Part shown: positions 17,646 to 26,773 of the stretch, one piece after another
How positions within the stretch are numbered: position 1 is the stretch's first letter
Layout of the letters: every line of letters starts with the position of its first letter
NCBI GenBank assembly: GCA_018333525.1
Contig: JAGXTF010000078.1
Span: forward strand, 1-55,270
Direction of reading: 5' to 3'
From: Bacteroidota bacterium
GTDB lineage: Bacteria; Bacteroidota; Bacteroidia; NS11-12g; UBA955
DNA length: 55,270 nt
Program-made: the position numbers and the translations under genes
Notes under the pieces: generated by a model
What the model saw: the letters and a program-made list of their open reading frames with translations, nothing else
Databases searched by the model: none
Told to the model about the DNA's origin: nothing

Positions 17646-18538
17646 TATGAATTATTTTTAAACCTGCTGGGGTCCACAAAGGTGAAAACCCTGCTGATAT
17701 TAAATCCGAATCGCACACCCCCTGTCTTCCAGTCACCGTCGGTTCTGGCTATGAAATTGGATTCATTATTTCCGGTACTGTTTGTAAAATGTAATTGAAA
17801 TACATGTCCACCGGTTTCAATATCAAATCCTACGGATATGCTATTGTGATAACTGCCATGTTCTCCAAATACCGGAATATATTCCAGATTAAGGGTGGTG
17901 CGTTTGGTGAGTTTTTGCCGCATTCCAAGTCCTAATGCATACTGGGTATTTGAAAATTCGTTTTTCCCCAAATTATAGTGCACCAGAGATGGAGATACAA
18001 CTAAACTAAAATTTTCGCTGAATTTTCTACCTAAAATCAATTGTGCGGTATATGCCAATCTCTCCATTGAAGTTACAGGAAAAGTGAAATTCACATTTCT
18101 ATATGCCACACCGCCAAAAAGTAAAATACCCAACGGCTTTTTATTGTCGGAAGTCTGATGCATCATTCTGTATTTAAAATAACCATCGACTGTTTTTTCA
18201 ATACTGCTCCTGCCCGCGCCTACCATTAAATTTGGAATGACACCATATTCGCCACCAATCCGCACCGATGCAGCATCCAAACCAAACATATTGTATGCAC
18301 CGGAATTTACCGGACCAAACCTGTGGTTGATTTTAAAATCGAAAACACCTGCATCTGTAACTTCTACACTTTGCAGGTTGATCACCTTAGTGGTTTTAAA
18401 ACTATTCTGCACCTTTTCTGATTTAACCGGATCTTCATCCAACATAGATGAAGTAGTGTCATCTTGTGCAGAAAGGCCAATAAACAGAAAAGCAGTGGTG
18501 CAAAATGCCACTGCTTTATATAATGGTTTAGAATGCAT
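17642..18538 (-). CDS. DUF5777 family outer-membrane beta-barrel protein
   Basis: A 298-residue protein with a signal peptide (KAVAFCTTAFLFIGLSAQ), a short linker, then alternating amphipathic strands consistent with a beta-barrel (INHRFGPV, RIGGEYGVIPNLMVGAGRSS, LGLGMRQKLTKRTTLNLEYIP, GGVRFGFNISRVF). The DUF5777 assignment is from overall sequence recall. The start at 18538 overlaps the stop of the YceI gene as TAATG, a usual sign of translational coupling; an ATG 21 bases upstream is less likely. Function unknown; the family is often beside YceI and cytochrome genes, which suggests an envelope redox or lipid role (inference). Confidence 0.8.
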   Translation of the reverse strand: MHSKPLYKAVAFCTTAFLFIGLSAQDDTTSSMLDEDPVKSEKVQNSFKTTKVINLQSVEVTDAGVFDFKINHRFGPVNSGAYNMFGLDAASVRIGGEYGVIPNLMVGAGRSSIEKTVDGYFKYRMMHQTSDNKKPLGILLFGGVAYRNVNFTFPVTSMERLAYTAQLILGRKFSENFSLVVSPSLVHYNLGKNEFSNTQYALGLGMRQKLTKRTTLNLEYIPVFGEHGSYHNSISVGFDIETGGHVFQLHFTNSTGNNESNFIARTDGDWKTGGVRFGFNISRVFTFVDPSRFKNNSY

Positions 18539-19098
18539 TATTTTTTGGAAAGTTCGCAATTTACGCTTACTTCAATTTCTTCTGCAATTTGTGCTGCATT
18601 GTTTGCAGGAATTTTAATTTTATAATCGGCTGGTTTCACTTTAAAATCTTTACCGTCAGCAGTTAATGTGATTTTACCCCCTTTTACAATTATTTTTCCC
18701 GGAATGGTAACATCTTTGGTTTGCCCATGTATGGTGAGTTTTCCCTTTACATTCACGGAGTAAGTTCCATCCTTTTTATAATTTACAGCACTGTTTTTTT
18801 CAACAGTTCCCTTAAAAGTACTTTTCGGAAATTTACCGGATTCCATATAATTCTCCTGAAAATGCTTCTGCATTAATGCCTTTTTGAATTGAAAGGAATT
18901 AATGGAAACCGAAAATTCAACTGCACCGGTTGCGGTATTTAATGCCGCAGCAACCGTGGAATTCGTGGCATTGATATCTTCTACCGTAGTGTGGCTGTAA
19001 AACTTCACCGTTCCAGTGCTCGTTTTATAAACCTGTGCATTTAACGGGATGGCCGCTAAGGCCATAATCATTGTTAAAAAACCAAATCTTATGTTCAT
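18538..19098 (-). CDS. YceI family periplasmic protein
   Basis: Lipocalin-like periplasmic protein of 186 residues; YceI relatives bind isoprenoid lipids such as polyprenyl quinones. Signal peptide at residues 1-21 (ending PLNAQ). Family segments are TGTVKFYSHTTVEDINA, KFPKSTFKGTV, GTYSVNVKGKLTIHG and a C-terminal VSVNCELSK. It is the middle gene of a three-gene minus-strand operon: 44 bp after the OB-fold membrane protein and coupled to DUF5777. Confidence 0.92.
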   Translation of the reverse strand: MNIRFGFLTMIMALAAIPLNAQVYKTSTGTVKFYSHTTVEDINATNSTVAAALNTATGAVEFSVSINSFQFKKALMQKHFQENYMESGKFPKSTFKGTVEKNSAVNYKKDGTYSVNVKGKLTIHGQTKDVTIPGKIIVKGGKITLTADGKDFKVKPADYKIKIPANNAAQIAEEIEVSVNCELSKK

Positions 19099-19142
19099 CT
19101 TTCTGGTGTTATTTTCTTTATAAATTCAACTTCCGTGCCGAA

Positions 19143-20051
19143 TTATTTCTTGTCCTTATTTACCAATGCACATCGCACCAAATCCAGACTTTTCTCAGAT
19201 AACATGGACTCCTCGTCTTCTGGCTTACTGTAACCACTGCAATAACATTTTAATGTTACGCTGTCACCTGCCTGTACGGATTGTATGGTTTGCATCGCAG
19301 ATTTATCAAAACCGCAATTGGCAGTAATATCTTCCTTTCCAATATTGAGTTTCACCAATTTTGCACTGTCACCTGTAATTTCTAAAACTGTTCCGCCAAA
19401 CTGTAATATTTTATTGTAGTATTTGGCATTTGCCAAAGAGTCATTTTTTTCAAATTCTTCCACCACTACTGCTGCAGGAATATTAAAGTCAGGTTCATCC
19501 GTTGCCGAAGTAATGGCTTCCTGTGACAACAACATATATACGGAGAAAACAACCAAACCAATAGGAGCTACCACAATCATCATAAAGTCCCAAAAGGTCA
19601 TGTTGGAATGGCGCAAATGTTCATGTTGAATAAGATAGCTCAGAGTAACATTATAATACAAACAATACAGACCAATAATAAAAGACAGGTCGGCGAAAAT
19701 CACCAGGCCTATATCGCTCCAAATGTCTTTCGTTGCAAAAAAAACAAAGATTCCATAAACCATTAATCCAACACCCAATACATTCACTACCAATCTACCG
19801 TACGAATAAATTCCTTTGGTGTGTAACTCATGTATTTTGTGAAGGCTTCTGCGCGTATAGCGAATGGTAAGCATGATATAGGCGAGCACCAATACAAGGC
19901 CGCTTGCCGGTAACCAAAGCACATTGAGTTCTGCCAGATTCATCATGAGCAGTGTAGCCATTACAGCCAGTGTAATTCCAAGGCTGAGAAAACCGCTGAT
20001 TTCCAAAAACAGCACTTTTCTCAAAAACCCCGGGCTCTTTTTTGTCGTCAT
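19143..20051 (-). CDS. Membrane protein with C-terminal OB-fold (tRNA_anti-like) domain
   Basis: A 302-residue protein. Five hydrophobic segments lie in residues 1-180 (about 12-36, 42-62, 86-106, 112-134 and 155-175). Residues about 190-300 form a soluble domain (KILQFGGTVLEITGDSAKLVKLN, AGDSVTLKCYCSGYS) like the OB-fold tRNA_anti-like domain common in Bacteroidota envelope proteins. Two conserved-looking cysteines (KCYCSG) are present. Neighbours YceI and DUF5777 suggest a joint envelope role; the precise activity is unknown. First gene of the operon behind a good TTG-N18-TAAATTTG promoter. Confidence 0.75.
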   Translation of the reverse strand: MTTKKSPGFLRKVLFLEISGFLSLGITLAVMATLLMMNLAELNVLWLPASGLVLVLAYIMLTIRYTRRSLHKIHELHTKGIYSYGRLVVNVLGVGLMVYGIFVFFATKDIWSDIGLVIFADLSFIIGLYCLYYNVTLSYLIQHEHLRHSNMTFWDFMMIVVAPIGLVVFSVYMLLSQEAITSATDEPDFNIPAAVVVEEFEKNDSLANAKYYNKILQFGGTVLEITGDSAKLVKLNIGKEDITANCGFDKSAMQTIQSVQAGDSVTLKCYCSGYSKPEDEESMLSEKSLDLVRCALVNKDKK

Positions 20052-20073
20052 AGTGGTGTATTTCTTAGCTATT

Positions 20074-20102
20074 CAAATTTAACGCCATACTTGTTACAAC
20101 AA
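20074..20102 (-). promoter_or_regulatory. Promoter of the OB-fold/YceI/DUF5777 operon
   Basis: On the minus strand TTG (20100-20102) is followed after 18 bases by TAAATTTG (20074-20081), an exact TAnnTTTG. The gene starts 23 bases further on. Confidence 0.65.
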
Positions 20103-20199
20103 TAAATATTACCATGACAATTCATACAAAACGATGTGATTTATTACATCCCACTGACCAAAGCCCGATCAAATACTGCATTTTTGCGCTTTCTTTTTT

Positions 20200-21849
20200 A
20201 TGGAGATGAACAAAACCATACCAGGATTCCGATTGTGTTGCCTTGTGCTTTTAATGGCCGCAGGAAGACTATGTTCCCAAACACCTGTAATCTATAAAGC
20301 TGCAGCGATTTATGTAGGAGATACCCTTATGCACAAGGTAGAAGCCATGGCTGTTTCAGGTGATCGAATATTACAAACAGGCAATTTCAATGAATTAACA
20401 GTAAAATATGCCAATGCTACCATAGTGGATATGGGAAATAAATTTATTTATCCCGGATTTATAGATGCCCATTGCCATTTTCTGGCATATGCTTACGGTT
20501 TGGAAGAATGCAATTTGGTGGGAACTAAATCTGTCAAAGCAGTGGTAAAAAAACTCAAAAAATTCGCTAAAGGCAACAAACGGGAATGGCTGATAGGGCG
20601 TGGCTGGGACCAAAACGACTGGACCGATAAACAATATCCGGATATCAGCATTTTAGATAAAGCTTTCCCCAATATTCCGGTTTGTCTGAAACGCATAGAC
20701 GGGCATGCAATATGGATCAATTCTGCAGCAGTTCGGGCATTAAAACTCAATACAGAACAACAAATTACAGGTGGTGAAATTTTAAAAACCAATGGCAAAT
20801 TCAACGGAATATTAATTGATAATGCAATAGATTTGGTCAGTCCTTTTATTCCGGAATTAGATGAAAAAACCAAAACCAATACCGTAAACAAAGCGGCTTC
20901 CCTCTGTTATGCTGCGGGTTTAACCACGGTGGATGATGCCGGACTGGAAATAAAAGACATAGAATTTATACAAAAACTTCAGGATCAAAAGAAATTGGAT
21001 TTGCGCATCTATGCTATGATTTCTTTTAGTGAAAAAAATATGGCATGGATTTCGACACATGGTTCTATTAAAACCACACAATTGTCTGTAAATTCAGTAA
21101 AATTTTATTTGGATGGTGCGTTGGGATCCCGCGGGGCGCTGATGAAACAGGACTATTGCGACAGACCCGGGTATCGTGGGTTGTTGCTTACCAACACCAA
21201 AGATTTCTATAATTATTCCTATTTTTTATATTCTCAGGGATTTCAGGTTTGTGTACATGCAATTGGTGATAGTGCAAATAAAATTGCATTAAAAACATTT
21301 AATAGTATTTTACCTACTGGCTCAGACCCGCGTTGGAGAATTGAACATGCACAAATTACAGATCCTGTTGATTTTAATTTATACCGTACCGGAAAAATTA
21401 TACCAAGTGTACAACCAACTCATGCAACCAGTGATGCGCCGTGGGCAGAGAGCCGTATATGTGCCAACCGGATTGCAGGGGCTTATTCCTATGAAACGCT
21501 TCGAAGACATGCAAGAATTGTCGCATTGGGAACTGATTTCCCGGTAGAAGATATTTCTCCAATTAAAACTTTCTATAGTGCAGTAACAAGATTGGATGCG
21601 TCCGGAAATCTGAAGGAGCCCTTCATTCCAAGAGAATCACTCACACGTGAACATGCATTGCTGGGCATGACTTATTGGGCAGCATTTGCCAATCGCGAAG
21701 ACCTCGAAAAAGGAAGTCTGGAAGCTGGTAAACTCGCGGATTTTGTTGTGACGGACACAGATTTAATGACCGTTCCGGAAAATAAAATACCAGCTGTAAA
21801 AGTAACAGCCACCTATATTGGTGGAAAGATGGTTTATGGAAAAAAATGA
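20200..21849 (+). CDS. Secreted YtcJ-like amidohydrolase (amidohydrolase family 3)
   Basis: Metal-dependent hydrolase of 549 residues; substrate unknown, with YtcJ-type relatives acting on amides or N-acyl compounds. A signal peptide (CLVLLMAAGRLCSQ) puts it in the periplasm or at the surface. Metal-binding HxH is DAHCHF (residues 89-94). Other family segments are WLIGRGWDQNDW, DGHAIWINS, DGALGSRGA, CVHAIGD, RIEHAQ and GTDFPVED with the catalytic-type Asp. ATG at 20200, with a second ATG at 20206 equally possible. It ends in an ATGA overlap with the next gene, so they should be translated together. Confidence 0.93.
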   Translation: MEMNKTIPGFRLCCLVLLMAAGRLCSQTPVIYKAAAIYVGDTLMHKVEAMAVSGDRILQTGNFNELTVKYANATIVDMGNKFIYPGFIDAHCHFLAYAYGLEECNLVGTKSVKAVVKKLKKFAKGNKREWLIGRGWDQNDWTDKQYPDISILDKAFPNIPVCLKRIDGHAIWINSAAVRALKLNTEQQITGGEILKTNGKFNGILIDNAIDLVSPFIPELDEKTKTNTVNKAASLCYAAGLTTVDDAGLEIKDIEFIQKLQDQKKLDLRIYAMISFSEKNMAWISTHGSIKTTQLSVNSVKFYLDGALGSRGALMKQDYCDRPGYRGLLLTNTKDFYNYSYFLYSQGFQVCVHAIGDSANKIALKTFNSILPTGSDPRWRIEHAQITDPVDFNLYRTGKIIPSVQPTHATSDAPWAESRICANRIAGAYSYETLRRHARIVALGTDFPVEDISPIKTFYSAVTRLDASGNLKEPFIPRESLTREHALLGMTYWAAFANREDLEKGSLEAGKLADFVVTDTDLMTVPENKIPAVKVTATYIGGKMVYGKK

Positions 21850-22937
21850 AATTCACTTTCATCCTTTTCATATCGTTTTTAGCAATTGAATCTCAGGCAC
21901 AAATACGCAAGGTTTCTGAATTAAAAAACATGCCTGAAATTTCAGGTATGATATGGGTGAACCATCAAATTTGGACGCTCAATGACGGTGGCAATTCCTC
22001 CAAAATTTATCGAATCGATACTACCGGAAGTATTCTGGATTCCACCACATTTTCCAATGCTACCAACAACGATTGGGAAGAATTGACCACCAACGGCAGT
22101 TACGTATTCATCGGAGATTTTGGAAACAACAACGGCACCAGAAAAGACTTAAAAATTTATCGCTTTCCAATTTCCAAATTGGGCAATAAAAATGTGGTGG
22201 TGGACACCATTCAATTTCAATATGAAGGCCAAACCGATTTTACCAGCAATCCATTTACAATTTATGATTGTGAAGCTTTTCTGGTGGATGAAGACAGTAT
22301 CATTTTATTTAGCAAATCCATAGCCGATGCGGTTTGCAGAATATATATGCTGCCTGCAAATCCGGGTAATTATACCGCTCGTTTAGGTGATACCATTTCC
22401 TTGGATTTTTGGGTGACAGGTGCCTGTAAATTTATGCAGAAATATATTCTCACAGGATATGCTTTTAATGGCGATTTGGTTCCGATGTTGCAGGTATTTG
22501 GGATGCAAAACCATCAATTGTCCAAGCCTTTTGAAAACCCGGAAACATTGAACCTGACTGGATCTGTACAATTGGAATCCGTATTTTTCGATCAGAATAA
22601 CACTTTATACCTTGCATCAGAAAAATTCAATTCTAAAGAAGCAACGCTGTACTCATACACCATACAAAATCTCAATTACAAAATTGTAGATAAAGAAATA
22701 TTTAAAGTTTATCCAAACCCGGCAACAAAAAATGTTACGATTCAAATAAATGTTCCGCGAACAGGATTCATTTACCTGTATGACGATTCCATGCGACAGG
22801 TAAGAGCTGCAGAAATTAAAGGGGATACAATTCAGATAGATTTAAATGGTTTGGCTTCCGGAAAATATACCATCATTTATATGGCCGTTTTTTGGGATGC
22901 ACATCAGGAAATTCTGGGTTCGGTTATTGTAGAATAA
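21846..22937 (+). CDS. Secreted beta-propeller-like protein with T9SS type A sorting domain
   Basis: A 363-residue protein with a signal peptide (residues 1-18, ending ESQAQ). The middle has repeated strand-rich segments (SGMIWVNHQIWTLNDGGNSSKIYRID, WEELTTNGSYVFIGDFGNN) as in SdiA-regulated-like propellers. Residues from about 287 (FKVYPNPATKNVTIQINV) to the end form a type A T9SS sorting domain, so it should be exported through the T9SS and attached or released at the surface. The stop of the upstream amidohydrolase and this ATG overlap by 4 bp. Partner role for the amidohydrolase is inferred from coupling only. Confidence 0.85.
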   Translation: MKFTFILFISFLAIESQAQIRKVSELKNMPEISGMIWVNHQIWTLNDGGNSSKIYRIDTTGSILDSTTFSNATNNDWEELTTNGSYVFIGDFGNNNGTRKDLKIYRFPISKLGNKNVVVDTIQFQYEGQTDFTSNPFTIYDCEAFLVDEDSIILFSKSIADAVCRIYMLPANPGNYTARLGDTISLDFWVTGACKFMQKYILTGYAFNGDLVPMLQVFGMQNHQLSKPFENPETLNLTGSVQLESVFFDQNNTLYLASEKFNSKEATLYSYTIQNLNYKIVDKEIFKVYPNPATKNVTIQINVPRTGFIYLYDDSMRQVRAAEIKGDTIQIDLNGLASGKYTIIYMAVFWDAHQEILGSVIVE

Positions 22938-22998
22938 GTCCAATAACATTTTTTTTAAAACATATTCCCCATAGTATTCGGATAAAATTCAACCTGGT

Positions 22999-23430
22999 TT
23001 AATTACTTGGGAATAGGTGAAGTGCCCATATTCTGGCATTTTCAAGTTCCTTTTCCAGCAGAGGACCTTCGGTATGTTTCACATAAAATCCAACAGGAGT
23101 GCCAATCATTTTTGCACCCTTGGTGTTCAACGCTTGATAAATACGTTTGGCAGCATTACCACTCAAAAACGATTTTATTCTTGTATCAAATGCGGCAGCC
23201 TGAATACCTTTCAATTTCCCGTTTGGAATATTTTCCAGAAAATTTTTAATTGCCGGGGTAGGCCGCCATCCATTGATGGGACTTCCAACAATTAGCAGGT
23301 CCAGATTTCCCAGATTTCCCATTTCAAAATCCTTTACCGATATGGCACTGCCCTTTATAGATTCAGCCATTGCTTCAGCCACCAATCTGGTGTTTCCATA
23401 GTTGGAATCGTAAATTATCAACGCATTCAT
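22999..23430 (-). CDS. Flavodoxin-like protein
   Basis: A 143-residue FMN-binding protein. The phosphate-binding loop IIYDSNYGNTRLVAEAM is at residues 5-21, and GSPINGWRPTPAIKNFL gives the isoalloxazine-side loop. Slightly short for a classical flavodoxin, so it may be a domain-type flavodoxin used by an unknown redox partner. It is monocistronic in a convergent position with the T9SS-sorted gene. Confidence 0.9.
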   Translation of the reverse strand: MNALIIYDSNYGNTRLVAEAMAESIKGSAISVKDFEMGNLGNLDLLIVGSPINGWRPTPAIKNFLENIPNGKLKGIQAAAFDTRIKSFLSGNAAKRIYQALNTKGAKMIGTPVGFYVKHTEGPLLEKELENARIWALHLFPSN

Positions 23431-23540
23431 TTCACTTCGTATAAAGAAGTAAAATTCGTTAAACTGGAATTTGAAAACATGGATGAGAGTTACAGGAATT
23501 ATTGATTCTCATCACTTTGCGGATAATCGGGTCAAGAGTA

Positions 23541-23573
23541 AACAAAAACGCCTCTGAGTTGTTCAGAGGCGTT
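23541..23573 (-). terminator. Rho-independent terminator on the minus strand
   Basis: AACGCCTCTGA (23547-23557) and TCAGAGGCGTT (23563-23573) form a perfect 11-bp stem with a 5-base loop. On the minus strand a T run follows. No annotated minus-strand gene lies immediately upstream, which suggests an unrecognised transcript. Confidence 0.75.
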
Positions 23574-23637
23574 CAATGCTGTTTAGTAATTAGGAGTTGG
23601 AACCGGATTATTTTCAATGATCCTAAAAAGGGGCCTT

Positions 23638-23757
23638 TCAACACAAAAAGATTGCTGCGCATTTTTATTTTCAGCCGGCAAGCCGCTTGAACAAGTTCAA
23701 CTGCTGGCTGGCTGAAAATAAAAAAACCGCCTTACGGCGGTTATTCTTTTGTGTTGA
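23638..23757. repeat. Nested palindrome, possible MITE or structured RNA
   Basis: The outer arms TCAACACAAAA (23638-23648) and TTTTGTGTTGA (23747-23757) are exact inverted repeats. Inside, a 15-bp perfect inverted repeat (23662-23676 with 23710-23724) continues through short paired segments to a TTGAA-CAAG-TTCAA tip, giving a nearly continuous 63-base hairpin. A terminator-like hairpin AACCGCC/GGCGGTT (23725-23742) lies beside it. Terminal inverted repeats of 11 bp fit a small non-autonomous element, but no target-site duplication is seen. Confidence 0.6.
23725..23742 (-). terminator. Terminator hairpin inside the nested palindrome
   Basis: AACCGCC (23725-23731), TTAC loop, GGCGGTT (23736-23742). 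On the minus strand it is followed by a T run, the complement of the A run at 23718-23726. Confidence 0.7.
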
Positions 23758-24248
23758 GGTCGGAACCGGATCTCAGAATATTCTGTAAACTATTGTTTAT
23801 CTATTATTTACAAGCTATAAAATTCACCTATAGGACGGAATTGTGGACGTTGGACGGGTGTGGACGAAATGAGATATATTTTTTAACCCGGTTAAACTTA
23901 AAAGTACGAATTTAAACTACAATGTCAAATTTATTGACCATATGGTTAGACACCCAAATTTACTTGTTATCCAAAAATCAAAATTCAATTTCTATTAACC
24001 TCATTTTGGTTAACATTTTCACACTATTGGCTTACGAATGTTTTCCAATGGTTTTATGTTGCAACAATATGATAGGCAACAAAAAACTTTCTGGATATGA
24101 AATCAACTTTAATGATTCAGTATTCTATTATCAATTAATGCTTTTCAAGTTCAAATTAGGTAACCCAAATAATTATTTTGATACGAGCTCAATATATTAC
24201 CATACATCCCTAAAGTTCATGCCACATCAGAACTTTCTTTGGTAGCAT

Positions 24249-26540
24249 TTATATTCTTATCTCCATCCTAACCAACCCGGAAAATGCCTTTTGATCTCCA
24301 ATACCCCAAAGTCGGTAATAGTGATCGTAACCTGCTTTTGCCACAAGCCTGTATCGTTTACCCACAGGAACTGCAACGGATAAAGCAGCACCTTTTCTAA
24401 ATGCGCCATTTAAGTATTGTGCATATTGTGCATTTAGCATCAAATTGGCACCCTTATTTGTTAAATAACCCATCCTTGCTTGCCAAATATTTACCTGGGT
24501 GCTGTCTATTGCAGGATATGTGCGGACGAAATTTCCCCCTGCACCAAAAGTGAGGTGTTTACCGAAAACAAAGTCCTGATTAAAAGAAAGTGTTTGAACT
24601 TTGGCCATGAATGTATCATTGAATCTCATTTCACTCTGGCTTCCATAAATTAAAAGAAAGTATTTAAATCTAGCCTTGCTCATTCGCCAGGTAAGTCCGG
24701 CAGTCATGATTGAAAATTTGGAGTTAACACGAAATAATGAATCCGGATGGTTATTGCCTTGTTCATATGGTGAAACAGAAGCATTCAGATTAGGCAATTT
24801 TTTGTTTTTAAACCGGGTTTGCAGCGACAATCCATAACCGCTGGTTCTATTTGTTATTTCAGATAAACCAATTGGATTATCGCGCAAACTTTTGTAAAAC
24901 GCGGTGATGGATAATTGATCCTGAAACAGAGAGAGTTTAGATTTAATTTTCTGCTCTCTGAAATTGGTTCGCATAAATGGATTACCTAAGTTTTTGAATC
25001 CAGGACCCACATAGTGATCCGAAACTTCCAAACTTAGCCATTTGGTAACAGCTTTTTCCAGCCTGATCATATAAGCAGATCTTGCTATCTTGTAATCAAA
25101 TACGGATAAAGAACCACCACCAGGGTAACTTACATTCCTAATGGCTGTATTCAGAGATTGGTAGTGCGAACTGGCCGCTGAGGCGTCAATTAGAACCAGA
25201 TTTTTAGGATTGGCTATGATTTGCATACCGTAATTGCTGTTGCGAAAAGCAGTGCGGTTCTCTTTTGTGAACTTATTTTCGGGGTCTTTTGCATGATGGG
25301 CGAAAAAAAGTACTTCCATATTCTTATTTATGCGGTATTTATAAGAAGCTGCGAGAATGAACCTCTCGTATTTGGAATTGGTACGGTTGTAATAATTCAG
25401 ATCCGACACAATGGCTTTACCGCCCGTTAGGTTCCATTCTGAACGGCCAACCTTAACAGCGGTTGTAAATCCCTTTATTCCAATTCCTGAAATACTATAG
25501 TTGTGAATCAACGGATTTACAACCCCTATCTGAAAATCTTTCAAATAACTGAAAGCCACCAATTGTTTTGAAAATCCTTTCTCCTTCAACCAGGCACCGG
25601 CATTGCCTTGTGGGTCTTCTAGTAGTTTTTGATAATACACCAATTTAGCAGAATCTGCGGTTATGATGCTATCGTATTGTTGTCTTTTTTCTTTATACTC
25701 TTGCTGCTTCCTTTCAATTTCCTGAATTCGTTCCGCAATTCTTTGGGAGTCCTGCCGTAATCGCTCCAGATTGGCGCTATCCTTTTGTTGTTGTTCCTTA
25801 TTTCTAAATTTATTTTTTGCTGAATCTTGTTGTGAATTCCAACTTTCTTTGAAGCTATCCTTATAATTATACAAAAGAGAATCTGCTTTTAACGCATACT
25901 GGTTTTGATAACTTTTCATTTTCTCTTCCAGATTCTTATTCAATTTCTCCTGCTTTTCCGATAACTCGCCTTTTTGTTTTTCCAATGCTGCTTGTGCTTT
26001 ATCGGTCTGCTGTTTTTGTAATTGATCTGCATTCAATTTGGATGTGGATTCTTGCCATCTTTTCTGCCAACCCTGTTTTATTCCATTGATATAGGTTTCA
26101 TAATCAAAACGTATTTTAATATAATTGGAATTGTAAATCGTTTGATTTTCCGAGGTATGATAAAAATCTACCAATAGCGGCATTCGAAACCAGGTAACCG
26201 ATGCATTTCCGTTAATTCTGAGATATTGTGGCTCGCTCAATACCCTTGGATTTTGAAATGAAGTATGATAGCCTTCAATTCCAAGTCTTGCCTGATAAGT
26301 CGGTTTCGGTATTCTGGAGATCAAAGAATGGCTGCTATCTTTTTTAAGAGAATCTGGTTGTCTTTTATCATAAAGTAAGTCGTGAGGTTTTTTTATAGAG
26401 TCAACAAAGCTTGATTTTACAATTGCATGCTTAATATTTTGCTTAATTGTATCTGGGAAAATGATCTGACCTTTCAGAAAAAATCCATTGTAAAAACAAA
26501 ACACAAGAAACGTTAACTTGATATGAAGGGAATATGACAT
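24249..26540 (-). CDS. Signal-peptide protein with long coiled coil and probable outer-membrane barrel
   Basis: A 763-residue protein I cannot assign to a named family. An N-terminal signal sequence (FLVFCFYNGFFLKGQ) is followed by a strand-rich part (about 80-145), then a long charged coiled coil (about 165-320, rich in Gln, Glu, Lys and Ala: QKGELSEKQEKLNKNLEEK, ERIQEIERKQQEYKEKRQQ). The C-terminal 430 residues are alternating strands typical of an outer-membrane barrel (YGLSLQTRF, MTAGLTWRM, FGAGGNFVRTY, LSVAVPVGKRYRLVAKAGYD). The coiled coil is probably periplasmic. It is divergent from the giant RHS operon, whose products lack a recognisable outer-membrane export signal, so it may export or anchor them; that is inference from context. 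Confidence 0.7.
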   Translation of the reverse strand: MSYSLHIKLTFLVFCFYNGFFLKGQIIFPDTIKQNIKHAIVKSSFVDSIKKPHDLLYDKRQPDSLKKDSSHSLISRIPKPTYQARLGIEGYHTSFQNPRVLSEPQYLRINGNASVTWFRMPLLVDFYHTSENQTIYNSNYIKIRFDYETYINGIKQGWQKRWQESTSKLNADQLQKQQTDKAQAALEKQKGELSEKQEKLNKNLEEKMKSYQNQYALKADSLLYNYKDSFKESWNSQQDSAKNKFRNKEQQQKDSANLERLRQDSQRIAERIQEIERKQQEYKEKRQQYDSIITADSAKLVYYQKLLEDPQGNAGAWLKEKGFSKQLVAFSYLKDFQIGVVNPLIHNYSISGIGIKGFTTAVKVGRSEWNLTGGKAIVSDLNYYNRTNSKYERFILAASYKYRINKNMEVLFFAHHAKDPENKFTKENRTAFRNSNYGMQIIANPKNLVLIDASAASSHYQSLNTAIRNVSYPGGGSLSVFDYKIARSAYMIRLEKAVTKWLSLEVSDHYVGPGFKNLGNPFMRTNFREQKIKSKLSLFQDQLSITAFYKSLRDNPIGLSEITNRTSGYGLSLQTRFKNKKLPNLNASVSPYEQGNNHPDSLFRVNSKFSIMTAGLTWRMSKARFKYFLLIYGSQSEMRFNDTFMAKVQTLSFNQDFVFGKHLTFGAGGNFVRTYPAIDSTQVNIWQARMGYLTNKGANLMLNAQYAQYLNGAFRKGAALSVAVPVGKRYRLVAKAGYDHYYRLWGIGDQKAFSGLVRMEIRI

Positions 26541-26641
26541 AATTAGGAAGTGTAAAAATCAGGATGCCAATTTTGCGAATGTAACATTATTTTTTAAAAA
26601 ACCAAATTAATGTTAAATCAATAAAAATATGACAAAATTAA

Positions 26642-26672
26642 TTTGCATTATTCCCTCCATTTTATACTTTTG
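26642..26672 (+). promoter_or_regulatory. Promoter of the giant RHS operon
   Basis: TTTG (26642-26645), 19 bases, then TACTTTTG (26665-26672), an exact TAnnTTTG. This is the classic Bacteroidota layout, leaving a leader of about 95 bases before the ATG at 26774. Confidence 0.7.
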
Positions 26673-26773
26673 AATTGCTTTTTCAAAAATAAGTGTCTGC
26701 TTTAGGATGCCCTCTACATCCTGAATGCAGTGGAAAAGTACCCAGAGAATTACGAAAATGAAAATAATTAGGT

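Larger units (their letters stand above)
23431..24248. other. Intergenic region with tandem terminators and nested palindrome
   Basis: About 820 bases without a convincing gene. It holds a perfect 11-bp stem terminator at 23547-23573, a nested palindrome at 23638-23757 that includes a second terminator hairpin, a direct repeat GGAACCGGAT (23599-23608 and 23762-23771), and four GGACG words at 23833-23866. An AT-rich plus-strand frame at 23922-24245 shows no domain and no composition typical of genes here. Confidence 0.6.

Noticed and set aside
23922-24245. Plus-strand 107-codon open frame
   Set aside because: Very AT-rich, Asn/Leu/Phe-heavy, no domain, no promoter or coupling; probably chance.
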